NCBI GenBank assembly: GCA_027048265.1
Contig: JALTXS010000041.1
Coordinates: 1 to 19,684, forward strand
Reading direction: 5' to 3'
DNA length: 19,684 bases
From: Desulfurococcales archaeon
GTDB taxonomy: Archaea; Thermoproteota; Thermoprotei_A; Sulfolobales; Fervidicoccaceae
The notes beneath the pieces were generated by a model. The model saw nothing but the letters and a program-made list of their open reading frames with translations. It had not been told where the DNA came from and did not search any database. Made by a program: the position numbers and the translations under genes. This document shows, one piece after another, positions 6,870 to 14,302 of the stretch. Within the stretch, counting starts at the first letter, position 1. Each line of letters opens with the position of its first letter.

Positions 6870-8375
6870 TCACCTCTTTAGCCTTGGGTTGAGAATAGTG
6901 TCTAGTGCTTGGCCTATCAGTATGAAGGTGGTCCCTACTAGAGTTATCATTATACCCGGTAAGAGTACCCACCACCAGTACCCGTTTATGGTCGCAGCGG
7001 CGTTCTGGGCCTCGTTAAGAATCTTCCCCCACGTAAGAATCGTGGGGTCACCCAATCCGAGAAAGCTGAGGCTAGCCTCTGCGATAACCGCTCCAGGCAC
7101 GCTTAGGGCTATGCTCGCGAACATGTAGGGGAGAATCTGGGGGAGTATGTAGAGGAAAACCAGCCTGAAGTGACCAGCTCCAATTGCTCTAGCTGCCTCC
7201 ACGTACGTTTCTTCCTTTAGCTGAAGTGCCATGCTCCTCGTCACAATTGCCATGCCCGGCCAGCCGAATACCACGAGCAACCCGATGAGTATCCATATTG
7301 ATGGTTTTATTATGGCGAACAGAAGTATCAGTATCGGTAGGACTGGTATGGAGTAAATGACTTGTGCAATCCTAAGCATTACCTCATCCACCACGCCTCC
7401 AGCATATCCGCTCACCACACCATAGACGCCGCCAATGAGCGTACTTGCAAGACTCGCTAGAAGACCTATTATAAGGGCCCACTTTACACCGTAGAGAAGG
7501 CCTTGTAGAAGGTCTCTACCATACTTATCGGAGCCAGCCAGGCCGAAGCACCCTCCCACGAGGACTATCTTTTTAACCTCAAATGATGAATCTGGGTCTT
7601 TGCTTACGAAAGCGATTGTCAGGTTATACCTGCCAGGTAGGTACTCTATTTGGTTGAACAGGTTGGGCGTCAGCTTAGCGAACAATATGTCGAACCCGCT
7701 TTTGGTGAGAACGGATATCTCAGCTGTACCTATTTTGTAACCGTTTGACTCCAGCCACGGTCTTAGGAAGTTTTCCACGTTCTTAGGTTTGGTAACATAG
7801 CTAGATATCTGTTTTGATACGGTTCCATTGAACTTGGTTGTGGCTACTCCGAACACGTCCTTCACAGAAGTTCCTCTGCCCTCAAAGGGGTTTTTAGTAA
7901 GGTAGACGACCTGCCCATCTGGTCTCTCTAGCAATATGAGTATGCGGGTCGTCTTTTTGTAGGATACCCTGAATTCTACGTTAATATTAGTGGGAGGCTT
8001 CTTTTCAACCGTGAAAAGCAGTGAGAAGGATGAAACCTTTCTCCCATCAGGAGTCATCCATTCCCTTGTAACCAACTCTGCCCCTGTGGGGCTTGTATTA
8101 TTCCTGGTTATGATAACCGTTCTAAAAGCATCGCTGGCCGCCCAGCAGGGTGGGGCCTTCTTTGGGTTGTCCTGCCAATACTCGAGGTTGGTCCAGTTGT
8201 CTATGGCCTCGGGGTCCCCTATTATAGGGAAAAAGACCGCGATGAAAGTGAGTATTATTAGTATTGTGAGCCCAGTCATACCTGTCTTGGAGCGGCGGAA
8301 CTCCCGAGCAAGGTTTGCCAGTCCTCTTCTAAGGTCTTCGAACCTTCTCCTAGAAGACTTTGGGCGGCTGGCCAT
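6870..8375 (-). CDS. Opp/Dpp-type ABC permease (C subunit) with large external insertion
   Basis: Membrane subunit of the importer. A basic N-terminus and TM1 (about 33-52) are followed by some 225 residues (53-278) absent from ordinary DppC, in which the GTDxxGRD motif follows TM1 within about 40 residues; here it is GSDKYGRDLL (281-290). Five membrane segments then follow, with the coupling EAA loop YVEAARAIGAGHFR (391-404). Topology puts the insertion outside the membrane. It looks strand-rich, has Cys77 and Cys276 that might pair, and several N-glycosylation sequons (NWT 60, NNT 92, NTS 93, NGT 183, NLT 251). It may contact the binding protein or ligand. ATG at 8375 follows GAGGTG at 8384-8389, right after the permease B stop. 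The permease identity is firm; the function of the insertion is unknown. Confidence 0.94.
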   Translation of the reverse strand: MASRPKSSRRRFEDLRRGLANLAREFRRSKTGMTGLTILIILTFIAVFFPIIGDPEAIDNWTNLEYWQDNPKKAPPCWAASDAFRTVIITRNNTSPTGAELVTREWMTPDGRKVSSFSLLFTVEKKPPTNINVEFRVSYKKTTRILILLERPDGQVVYLTKNPFEGRGTSVKDVFGVATTKFNGTVSKQISSYVTKPKNVENFLRPWLESNGYKIGTAEISVLTKSGFDILFAKLTPNLFNQIEYLPGRYNLTIAFVSKDPDSSFEVKKIVLVGGCFGLAGSDKYGRDLLQGLLYGVKWALIIGLLASLASTLIGGVYGVVSGYAGGVVDEVMLRIAQVIYSIPVLPILILLFAIIKPSIWILIGLLVVFGWPGMAIVTRSMALQLKEETYVEAARAIGAGHFRLVFLYILPQILPYMFASIALSVPGAVIAEASLSFLGLGDPTILTWGKILNEAQNAAATINGYWWWVLLPGIMITLVGTTFILIGQALDTILNPRLKR

Positions 8376-8389
8376 ATCTTATGCACCTC

Positions 8390-9511
8390 TCATCTTGCCA
8401 CTGGGCTTATGCCACCAGCATGCCCGGTTCTCACTCTTGGGTCGAGAAGCGCATATATGAAGTTGAGAATAACCACTGCTACCACGAACAGCAGGACTGT
8501 GACATAGGTGACCGTGCCTAGCAGAAGTGTCTCGCTATTGGTAAGTGCAACCCAGTATAAGAGACCCATCCCAGGCCAACCGAAGACTGTCTCGGTTATT
8601 ATAGCTCCCCCTAGACTGTTTACTAGACCTAGCACAATTATGGTGACCAGAGGAGGGCTAGATGCCCTTAGTATGTGGCCGAAGAGAACCTTTCGCTCGG
8701 GCACACCCTTAGCCCGGGCAACCATGACGAAGTCTTCTGTCATCCTGTTTATCACAATATTCCTAACCACGTAAGCCCATCCACCGACAGATACTATAAC
8801 AACGGTCACTAGTGGTAGAAACATGTAGTAAATCCACGTGTATACCTTGGACAGCAAATAGGTAAGGTAGCCCATTTCTCCAGCCTGATAGGCTGCGGAG
8901 AGCTCGGATAGCCTTATGAAGATATCTTTCGACTGGAAGGGGAACCATCCAAGCTTGAATGCGAATATCAGCAACATGAGCATCCCTAGCCACCAGGTGG
9001 GGAGGCTGGCGGAAAACACCGCTGATATGGAGAGAACCCTGTCAAGCAACCCCTGAGGCCTCCTAGCAGCGTATAGGCCTATGAAGAGGCCTACAAAAGT
9101 TGTTATTATAGTAGCTGTAGTGAATAATATTGCTGTGTTCCTAAGAGCTAGTAGGACCTGGTCCTTTATTGCATAGGAGGCACCTATGTATATCTGCCGT
9201 GCATTCCCAAGGTCGAGGGTCAAAAGCCTTATCATCATATTGTATACCTTCTGAACAGGATTTCCTAAAAGCCCGAACTTGTAACGAAGGTTCTGCTCGA
9301 ACTGTTCAATCAGTACTTTCTTTTCCTCTTCGGTGAGATTGGGGTTTCTCTCAATCATACGGGCGTAGTTCTGAACAGCCTCTATAACAGCTCCTTCAAG
9401 AGCCTGTTGATTGTAGATTACGAATATCACTGAAATTATAGCTACTATTATCAATAGAATAGCCAGGTTGTTAATTGTCTGCACAATTAGAAGCCGGGCC
9501 ACTCCACTCAT
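8390..9511 (-). CDS. Opp/Dpp-type ABC permease (B subunit)
   Basis: Membrane partner of permease C. I choose the ATG at 9511 (373 aa) rather than the TTG at 9568, because a TATA box at 9555-9566 would start the mRNA near 9534, inside the longer frame. TM1 is about residues 8-33. A charged, helical stretch of some 65 residues follows (about 35-100), longer than usual and without the common GDP motif. Then come TTATIITTFVGLFIGLYAARR, SLPTWWLGMLMLL, FLPLVTVVIVSVGGWAYV, the coupling loop DFVMVARAKGVPERKVL (260-276), and the family motif ETVFGWPGMG (307-316). First gene of the B-C-D-F operon. The ligand may be peptides or sugars: in hyperthermophilic archaea Opp-like systems carry both. Confidence 0.93.
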   Translation of the reverse strand: MSGVARLLIVQTINNLAILLIIVAIISVIFVIYNQQALEGAVIEAVQNYARMIERNPNLTEEEKKVLIEQFEQNLRYKFGLLGNPVQKVYNMMIRLLTLDLGNARQIYIGASYAIKDQVLLALRNTAILFTTATIITTFVGLFIGLYAARRPQGLLDRVLSISAVFSASLPTWWLGMLMLLIFAFKLGWFPFQSKDIFIRLSELSAAYQAGEMGYLTYLLSKVYTWIYYMFLPLVTVVIVSVGGWAYVVRNIVINRMTEDFVMVARAKGVPERKVLFGHILRASSPPLVTIIVLGLVNSLGGAIITETVFGWPGMGLLYWVALTNSETLLLGTVTYVTVLLFVVAVVILNFIYALLDPRVRTGHAGGISPVAR

Positions 9512-9554
9512 CTTTACATCACACGCCGCCCAGTCTAGTGATGAATAAACAAGG

Positions 9555-9566
9555 CTTTTTAAAATC
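9555..9566 (-). promoter_or_regulatory. TATA box of the permease operon
   Basis: Minus strand GATTTTAAAAAG lies about 45-55 bases before the ATG at 9511, giving a leader of about 23 nt that contains GTGATG. It shows that the permease/ATPase genes have their own promoter. Slightly upstream, CTTTTA (9573-9578) and TAAAAG (9592-9597) form an inverted repeat with a 13-base spacer that could be a weak operator. Confidence 0.5.
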
Positions 9567-9783
9567 AAGTGTCTTTTACAACTACGTGAGATAAAAGCTT
9601 ATTCTCTAAACCAATAAAGTCTCGGATAGTTAAAACATTAGGGTGACCTAAAAAAATTAGTTATGCCATACTTTTTCTTAACTCAACTATGTCACCAGTG
9701 ATACCAATTCTTACATTATCACGTCGTTTAAGCTGTCCAAAAAGTAGTATCATGAGTTCTTTAATGTTAACTTTATAACATGG

Positions 9784-9790
9784 AAAAAAA
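9784..9790 (-). terminator. Oligo-T terminator after the binding-protein gene
   Basis: Seven T's on the minus strand begin about 18 bases after the stop codon (9808-9810). Archaeal RNA polymerase terminates on such tracts without a hairpin. A second T7 at 9650-9656 may act as back-up. This would make the binding protein a separate, possibly more abundant transcript than the permease operon. Confidence 0.55.
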
Positions 9791-9807
9791 CAGTTGGGAA
9801 AGCTTTT

Positions 9808-12552
9808 TCACTGTCTCCTCATTAGAGCAGCAGCTGCTGCCACAATCACTATCACAATAACCACTCCGGCTATCAGAGCTGTGTTACCGCCACCCGTCGT
9901 CACTGTGACCGTTTCGGTCACAGTAGCTGTCTGGGTAACTGTCTGCATCTGAGTTGCCGTTTGAGTGACAGTCTGTGTCACTGTTACAGTGACCGTTCCT
10001 GGTGTAGGTGGCTGTGTCTCCGTCGGAGTCTGTGTTTGTTCTGGTGTTGTTTCCTGGGTTGGGGTAGTAGTGGTTTCAGTCGGTGTTGGCGTCGTCTGAG
10101 TCTCTGTAGGTGTGGGCGTCTCGGTTTGTGTCTGGGTTGCATACTCTTGCAGTACCTGCTGTGGGTTGAAGAGTACTAGGCCTGGAATGACCTGTCCTGG
10201 AAGCTCCTTATCTTTTAGCGGTATTGTTCCTTCTTTCTTGCTGTCATAGACGTTGCTAACTAGGTTGAATCCTAGGTTGTACATGGTAGAGCTCGTTGGT
10301 ATTAGCATGACTGTATCGGGTATGTCACCTATCTTAGCCCTGCTCATGCTCCATAGGAAGACATCAGCTTCTCCACTCTTAACTGCCTCAATGCCGGCCT
10401 CTTGCGTGGTGACGGTCTTGAACTCAATGGTATCCACGTTTGGTACCTGCATGTTTACTCCAATGTAGCTTATTTTATCAAATCCTAGGTTTTCTATTGA
10501 CTTCAGCACGAAGTAGTTGGCGTCGGGATTGTACTCTTCAACATAGAATGGGCCGTTGCTAACCACTGCATGGCCACGGCTGTTTATCCATTCCACTAGT
10601 TTCGAGAACCTTGCTGCTGGGTCTACATTGACATTGATGCCGAGGTCTTCTAGACCGTTGAAGTAGTATATCTCTGGGTTAGCTGCCAGTTCTTCCGCTT
10701 TCGCCTTTATCTCTTCGCCATGTATTAGCATGTCAACGCCTGTTTCTCCGGTTTCTTCTCTTGTGGTCCAGCCGTAGTTGGTGTCACCCATATCTTCGAC
10801 AACCAGCTTCTCCATTGACGCTAGTAGGTCAAAGGGTATAGACGCATACATTAGCACAGAGTAAGCAATAAGCGCCGGATCAACGTCTATGTAGTCAGTA
10901 TACACTGCTAGGGCAGTATCGTTAACGACTTCGATACCCTTGATGAGGCTGAGTACCTGGTAGGCGTTGGTGGCATACTCGGCGTCATAGTACGGGTCAG
11001 GCTCTCCCGTTATCTCCGAGTCATCGACTGCCCATTCGTAGCTAAAGGCCATAGAGCCGAGAACGTCGAATATGCTGAAGTCCTCACCGTAATGCCACTT
11101 TATGGGAGCATAATTGAAGACTACCTTGACGGGTACCTTGCCCCCAGCGTTTGCCAGGTCCTCTACTCCAGGAATGTACGTCTTGCCTTCTGCGACAGCC
11201 TGGTTTATGGGTATCCACTTGTTCTCTACGGGGTCGAAGACAATAGCGTTGTCAGGAACCTGTAGGTTACCCACGATGTTACCCTCGTTATCCCTGTTAT
11301 AATCGGTTATCACACTGTATGACGCTGTAGTCTCCGTGGGTATGCCTGTCTCGTAGTGCGGGTACATACCGAAGCTGTGGACTTGGTCCCAGATTAGGCT
11401 GCTGTAGACATCGTTGAAGCCCAAGATGGGGTTCCATGCGCTCATGAATAAGGCTCCAGTGCTGCTGAACTCCAGTGCAGTTATTGTGCCATCCTGTGCT
11501 GTAGCTGTCCTCAGTCCCCAGGCGCTCCACAGGCCTGTTTGTTTGCCGTATACGGGTATGGTGACGTCCTGCGAGTTAACCATGAAGTACTCGAGGTTGT
11601 TGGTTATGAAGGCCCTTATGCTGTCCTGTATGCCTATCTCTAGCATTTTCCTGATGTCTTCCCATAGCTGGTCTACCATGTCGGGCGTATATGTCTCGAA
11701 GTAGAGTTTTAGTCCTAGGTCGTAGGACTCAGGGTTGTAGTAGTACCACCAGTCGGTGACCCTGTGGTTGGGCCCGTAGCCTCTCAGAGATGCGTAGAAG
11801 AAGGCGGCGTCATATCTGGCATAGTAGGGCGGGTCGTCGGTCATGCTAACCCATCCTTCAGTGTATATGTGCCAGGGGTGGGTATCGAACCCATAGCTCG
11901 CCGGGTTGGTTCCATAGATTATCGGTGTAACCACGCTTCTCTCTTTCTCAACTTTTTCAACCTTTATCTTGAAATACTCCTCAATCCACGCCGCTATCTG
12001 CTCTCCTATCTGCTTCCTCTCATCTTCTATCCTTATAATGAAGTATATCTTGACCTGCTGCTCGGTACCGTCTGGCTTGACGAAGTACAGCCACTCCTTG
12101 CCATCTTCGCCCTTCTTGAAGACCAGGTACATTCCATACTCGCTGTAGGTCTCGTTGAGCTTCTTGAGGGCATCCATGTAGACCTGCACTGCTGTGTCAA
12201 CGTCTCCTGCTGGGAAGAGTCCATACTCCTCCTCTATCGCCTCCACGTCGATTATATCATATGCAGGATGGTTGGGCCGAAGTGCGGTTAGCATCGCGTC
12301 AGCGCTTCCTTCCATAATGTTGTCCACGATGAGGCTTCTGTCGATGAGCAGGTTCAGTGCATAGCGTATCTCCTTAACTCCAAGTGGGTTGAACTGGAAC
12401 CGCTCATCAGCCATTATTTCGGGTGTCAGCGTGTTTATATCGACCCAGTTGGGGTCCCCTTCCTCCTGCGCCTGTGCCGAGGGTATTGCCAGAACGAGTG
12501 GTGCTATCATTGCTATAATTAGTAGTAGAGAGAATGCCTTTTTGAGACTCAT
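9808..12552 (-). CDS. Stalked, C-terminally anchored solute-binding protein of an Opp/Dpp importer, apparently permuted
   Basis: Surface receptor of the importer, 914 aa from the ATG at 12552. This start is chosen over the GTG at 12600 because GGGTGA (12558-12563) and the TATA box at 12608-12620 fit it. Signal peptide at residues 1-28 (LLLIIAMIAPLVLAIPSAQA), no lipobox. A Thr/Pro/Gln stalk (about 805-886) leads to TM ALIAGVVIVIVIVAAAAAL (about 892-910) and an RRQ tail, the known crenarchaeal arrangement for Opp-type receptors. The order of family blocks is unusual. VKEIRYALNLLIDR (59-72), normally in the C-terminal half of SBP_bac_5 proteins, is near the N-terminus. The normal N-terminal blocks come later: KWHYGEDFSIFDV (485-497), SNGPFYVEEY (665-674), SGEADVFLW (726-734) and YNLGFN (758-763). 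Ligand unknown. Confidence 0.92.
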   Translation of the reverse strand: MSLKKAFSLLLIIAMIAPLVLAIPSAQAQEEGDPNWVDINTLTPEIMADERFQFNPLGVKEIRYALNLLIDRSLIVDNIMEGSADAMLTALRPNHPAYDIIDVEAIEEEYGLFPAGDVDTAVQVYMDALKKLNETYSEYGMYLVFKKGEDGKEWLYFVKPDGTEQQVKIYFIIRIEDERKQIGEQIAAWIEEYFKIKVEKVEKERSVVTPIIYGTNPASYGFDTHPWHIYTEGWVSMTDDPPYYARYDAAFFYASLRGYGPNHRVTDWWYYYNPESYDLGLKLYFETYTPDMVDQLWEDIRKMLEIGIQDSIRAFITNNLEYFMVNSQDVTIPVYGKQTGLWSAWGLRTATAQDGTITALEFSSTGALFMSAWNPILGFNDVYSSLIWDQVHSFGMYPHYETGIPTETTASYSVITDYNRDNEGNIVGNLQVPDNAIVFDPVENKWIPINQAVAEGKTYIPGVEDLANAGGKVPVKVVFNYAPIKWHYGEDFSIFDVLGSMAFSYEWAVDDSEITGEPDPYYDAEYATNAYQVLSLIKGIEVVNDTALAVYTDYIDVDPALIAYSVLMYASIPFDLLASMEKLVVEDMGDTNYGWTTREETGETGVDMLIHGEEIKAKAEELAANPEIYYFNGLEDLGINVNVDPAARFSKLVEWINSRGHAVVSNGPFYVEEYNPDANYFVLKSIENLGFDKISYIGVNMQVPNVDTIEFKTVTTQEAGIEAVKSGEADVFLWSMSRAKIGDIPDTVMLIPTSSTMYNLGFNLVSNVYDSKKEGTIPLKDKELPGQVIPGLVLFNPQQVLQEYATQTQTETPTPTETQTTPTPTETTTTPTQETTPEQTQTPTETQPPTPGTVTVTVTQTVTQTATQMQTVTQTATVTETVTVTTGGGNTALIAGVVIVIVIVAAAAALMRRQ
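9895..10140 (-). repeat. Low-complexity Thr/Pro and TVTQT stalk-coding repeat
   Basis: Codes about 82 residues in two blocks: TETPTPTETQ-like units, then TVTQT/TATQ units ending in TVTVTT-GGG. The DNA is correspondingly repetitive (cag/gtc/gtt-rich on the plus strand). In archaeal surface receptors such segments are extended, probably O-glycosylated spacers that hold the binding domain above the membrane. The tract could vary in length between strains. Confidence 0.8.
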
Positions 12553-12607
12553 ACTTCTCACCCAACGGGGTTTTTGTACCCCTGCACTAATGTTTAACAC
12601 GAAGACG

Positions 12608-12620
12608 GGAATATATATAG
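12608..12620 (-). promoter_or_regulatory. TATA box of the binding-protein gene
   Basis: Minus strand CTATATATAT is about 60 bases before the ATG at 12552, so transcripts should begin near 12588 and carry ribosome site GGGTGA. A second candidate, GTATAAAAG (12625-12634), lies immediately upstream, next to the palindrome at 12634-12649. Confidence 0.5.
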
Positions 12621-12633
12621 GTCTCTTTTATAC

Positions 12634-12649
12634 TCCACCAGATGGTGGA
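12634..12649. promoter_or_regulatory. 16-bp perfect palindrome, likely operator
   Basis: TCCACCA-GA-TGGTGGA: seven-base arms with a two-base centre. It sits between the binding-protein TATA elements (minus) and the TATA element of the methyltransferase gene (plus, 12674-12683). Position and symmetry fit a dimeric regulator site controlling transporter expression. No copy was seen before the permease operon. Confidence 0.5.
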
Positions 12650-12673
12650 ACTACTTTTCACTCAAACACCCTC

Positions 12674-12683
12674 CTATATATAA
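12674..12683 (+). promoter_or_regulatory. TATA box of the methyltransferase/radical-SAM operon
   Basis: CTATATATAA lies about 63-72 bases before the chosen TTG start at 12746. The expected transcript start near 12705 leaves a leader of about 40 nt containing GGAGGT. This is why the longer open frame reaching back to 12389 is not used. Confidence 0.5.
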
Positions 12684-12745
12684 CAGTTACCTCAGCCAAA
12701 GGCGTAGATAAACAGGAACTAGCGGCACAGGAGGTCAAACAGGGC

Positions 12746-13243
12746 TTGCCCATACACGCCCCATTCGTTTCAAGCCCGTTGAAAGCGATCGCTATGGCAC
12801 TGGCAGTCGCGGATGTAAGGCCTGGAGAAACACTATATGACCTAGGATGCGGGGATGGCAGAGTACCCATAATAGCTGCAAAACACCTGGGCTCGAAGGG
12901 CGTATGCATAGAGCTCCAGCCCGACCTATGCGTGCTCGCTGAGGCCAATGCAGTCTATAATGGTGTGGCAGAGAAGGTCCGCGTGGTGTGTAAAGACTTC
13001 ATGGAGGCAAGTCTAAATGATGCAGATGTGGTCTACACTTATCTATATACAAGCATTAATGAACGCCTCTCTAGGAAATATGAAAAGGAACTCCAGGAAG
13101 GCTCAAGGATAGTCACACTGGACTTCCCTATACCGGGCTGGGCCCCCTTTAAAATTAGAAGGTTCTACGATGACAGGGGATACCTGAGAACGGTGCTCTT
13201 ATACATAATGGGTGTGAGCAACCCTAGCTCATGGAGGGTCTAG
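12746..13243 (+). CDS. Class I SAM-dependent methyltransferase, small archaeal family
   Basis: A 165-residue Rossmann-fold methyltransferase. The SAM loop is LYDLGCGDGR (residues 30-39), the acidic residue ending strand 2 is in VCIELQPD (53-60), and VVCKDFMEA (80-88) holds motif III-like residues. ADVVYTYLYTSINERL (93-108) and IVTLDFPIPGWAPF (122-135) match a widespread prokaryotic family in which the sequence reads near VTLYLLPSVNERL and HDFPIPGW. The substrate of that family is not settled. The start TTG at 12746 is preferred: GGAGGT at 12730-12735 precedes it, the TATA box at 12674-12683 excludes earlier starts, and it gives the family's usual N-terminus. The stop codon TAG overlaps the ribosome site of the radical-SAM gene 10 bases on, so the two SAM enzymes are probably co-expressed. 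Confidence 0.82.
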   Translation: MPIHAPFVSSPLKAIAMALAVADVRPGETLYDLGCGDGRVPIIAAKHLGSKGVCIELQPDLCVLAEANAVYNGVAEKVRVVCKDFMEASLNDADVVYTYLYTSINERLSRKYEKELQEGSRIVTLDFPIPGWAPFKIRRFYDDRGYLRTVLLYIMGVSNPSSWRV

Positions 13244-13253
13244 GTGGTGACTG

Positions 13254-14297
13254 TTGGCCCGAGGAACACTTATGACCAAGGGGCTCGAGCTTAGGAAGAG
13301 CCTCGCAATAATAAGGTCACCCTTCCCCCTAATGGGTCATATTGGGTTCGGTGTTATAGACCGCGGCTATAACAATCTCCAGGTCAGAATAACCAGTCTC
13401 TGCGGCCTCTCATGCATATTTTGTAGTGTTAATGCCGGCCCCTCCTCACCCCGGGTGTTGGAGTTTCTTGTAGATGATGAAGAGTGGCTTGCAGAGTGGG
13501 TTTCGAGGGCTATAGCTCACAAAGGCAGCCTTCACATTCTATTCGATGGAGCTGGTGATCCCATCGCGCATCCTCGCCTCACTGATATGATAAGGGCCGT
13601 GTCTGGCCTTAGGGGCGTGGAGAGCATCGCCGTGGAGACACGTCTTCATGGGGCTAGCCCGAGACTGTTGGAAAAGCTCGCGGAGGCGGGGGTTTCTAGG
13701 ATAAACCTCAGCATAGACAGCCTTGACCCTAATAAGGCAAGAATGCTAGCAGGCACAAAGAGCTACGATGTGGAGAAGATCGCAAAACTAGCCCTTATCG
13801 CGTCCAAGGATTTTGGAATAGACATCCACATAACACCCGTGTGGATACCTGGTGTCAATGACCATGATATTGAGAAAATCCTGGAATTTGTTATCAAGAA
13901 TGAGTTATCTCGCAGGTACCCTCCCCTCGGCATCCAGAAATATGTCATACACCGCCGTGGGAGAAAGATACCGGGGGTAAAGGAGTGGAGTTGGAGCTAT
14001 TTTTTCACCAAGCTGAGAGAGCTTGAGGAAAAATACGGTATAAGACTCGTTTTAAGGCCCGAAGACTTTGGACTTAGGCCCGCCCCACGGGTCCCCCAGC
14101 CATATGTGAAAGGGGAGACCGTGAAGCTTGTCATAGTAGGCCAGGGATGGTTACCGGGAGAGTTCTTAGGAGTCTCACTCAGGTGGGACCGTGTTTTTAC
14201 ACTCATAGATAGGAGGGGTTACTATAGGATGGGGGATGTAGTGGTTGGGACTATCATTCGTGACGAAGACGGCATTTTTATAGCAAAGCCCGCCTAG
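13254..14297 (+). CDS. Radical SAM protein with C-terminal TRAM-like domain
   Basis: A 347-residue radical SAM enzyme. The 4Fe-4S ligands are Cys50, Cys54 and Cys57 in SLCGLSCIFCS. The strand-2 SAM contact reads FDGAGDP (97-103) in place of GGEP, and NLSIDSLDP (151-159) and ITPVWIPGVND (193-203) follow as in MoaA-like barrels. No second cysteine cluster is seen. The last 65 residues (about 285-347) look like a small beta barrel of the TRAM type, which binds RNA in MiaB/TrmA enzymes: GETVKLVIVG, FLGVSLRWDRVFTL, GDVVVGTIIRDEDGIFIA. It resembles uncharacterised archaeal Fe-S oxidoreductases (I think COG2100). Together with the adjacent methyltransferase this suggests RNA modification, by inference only. 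The start is TTG 13254 after GGTGGTGA, or ATG 13272 after GAGGA; the choice does not affect the domains. Confidence 0.87.
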   Translation: MARGTLMTKGLELRKSLAIIRSPFPLMGHIGFGVIDRGYNNLQVRITSLCGLSCIFCSVNAGPSSPRVLEFLVDDEEWLAEWVSRAIAHKGSLHILFDGAGDPIAHPRLTDMIRAVSGLRGVESIAVETRLHGASPRLLEKLAEAGVSRINLSIDSLDPNKARMLAGTKSYDVEKIAKLALIASKDFGIDIHITPVWIPGVNDHDIEKILEFVIKNELSRRYPPLGIQKYVIHRRGRKIPGVKEWSWSYFFTKLRELEEKYGIRLVLRPEDFGLRPAPRVPQPYVKGETVKLVIVGQGWLPGEFLGVSLRWDRVFTLIDRRGYYRMGDVVVGTIIRDEDGIFIAKPA

Positions 14298-14302
14298 GTT
14301 TG

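Larger units (their letters stand above)
9512..9807. other. Intergenic region between binding protein and permease genes
   Basis: About 296 AT-rich bases without a credible gene. It holds, in minus-strand order, the T7 stop of the binding-protein transcript, a second T7 tract at 9650-9656, a small perfect inverted repeat TTAGG-GTGA-CCTAA (9638-9651) of unknown role, and the permease promoter at 9555-9566. Confidence 0.6.

Noticed and set aside
9512..9568. Longer permease B start (TTG at 9568)
   Set aside because: The added residues are not family-like and the likely transcript start lies inside them.
9638..9656. Inverted repeat plus oligo-T as a bacterial-type hairpin terminator
   Set aside because: On the minus strand the T's precede the hairpin, and on the plus strand it is followed by A's; only the T tract itself fits archaeal termination.
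12553..12600. Longer receptor start (GTG at 12600)
   Set aside because: It would put 16 residues before the signal peptide and has no ribosome site; the ATG at 12552 has GGGTGA.
12642..12683. Short frame of 13 codons in the leader of the methyltransferase gene as a possible leader peptide
   Set aside because: The probable TATA box of that gene lies within its end, so it would be upstream of the transcript start, and its ATG is inside the palindrome.
12389..12745. Upstream extension of the methyltransferase frame as far back as 12389
   Set aside because: It overlaps the receptor gene antiparallel and crosses both promoters; a TATA box at 12674-12683 and GGAGGT at 12730-12735 place the start at 12746.
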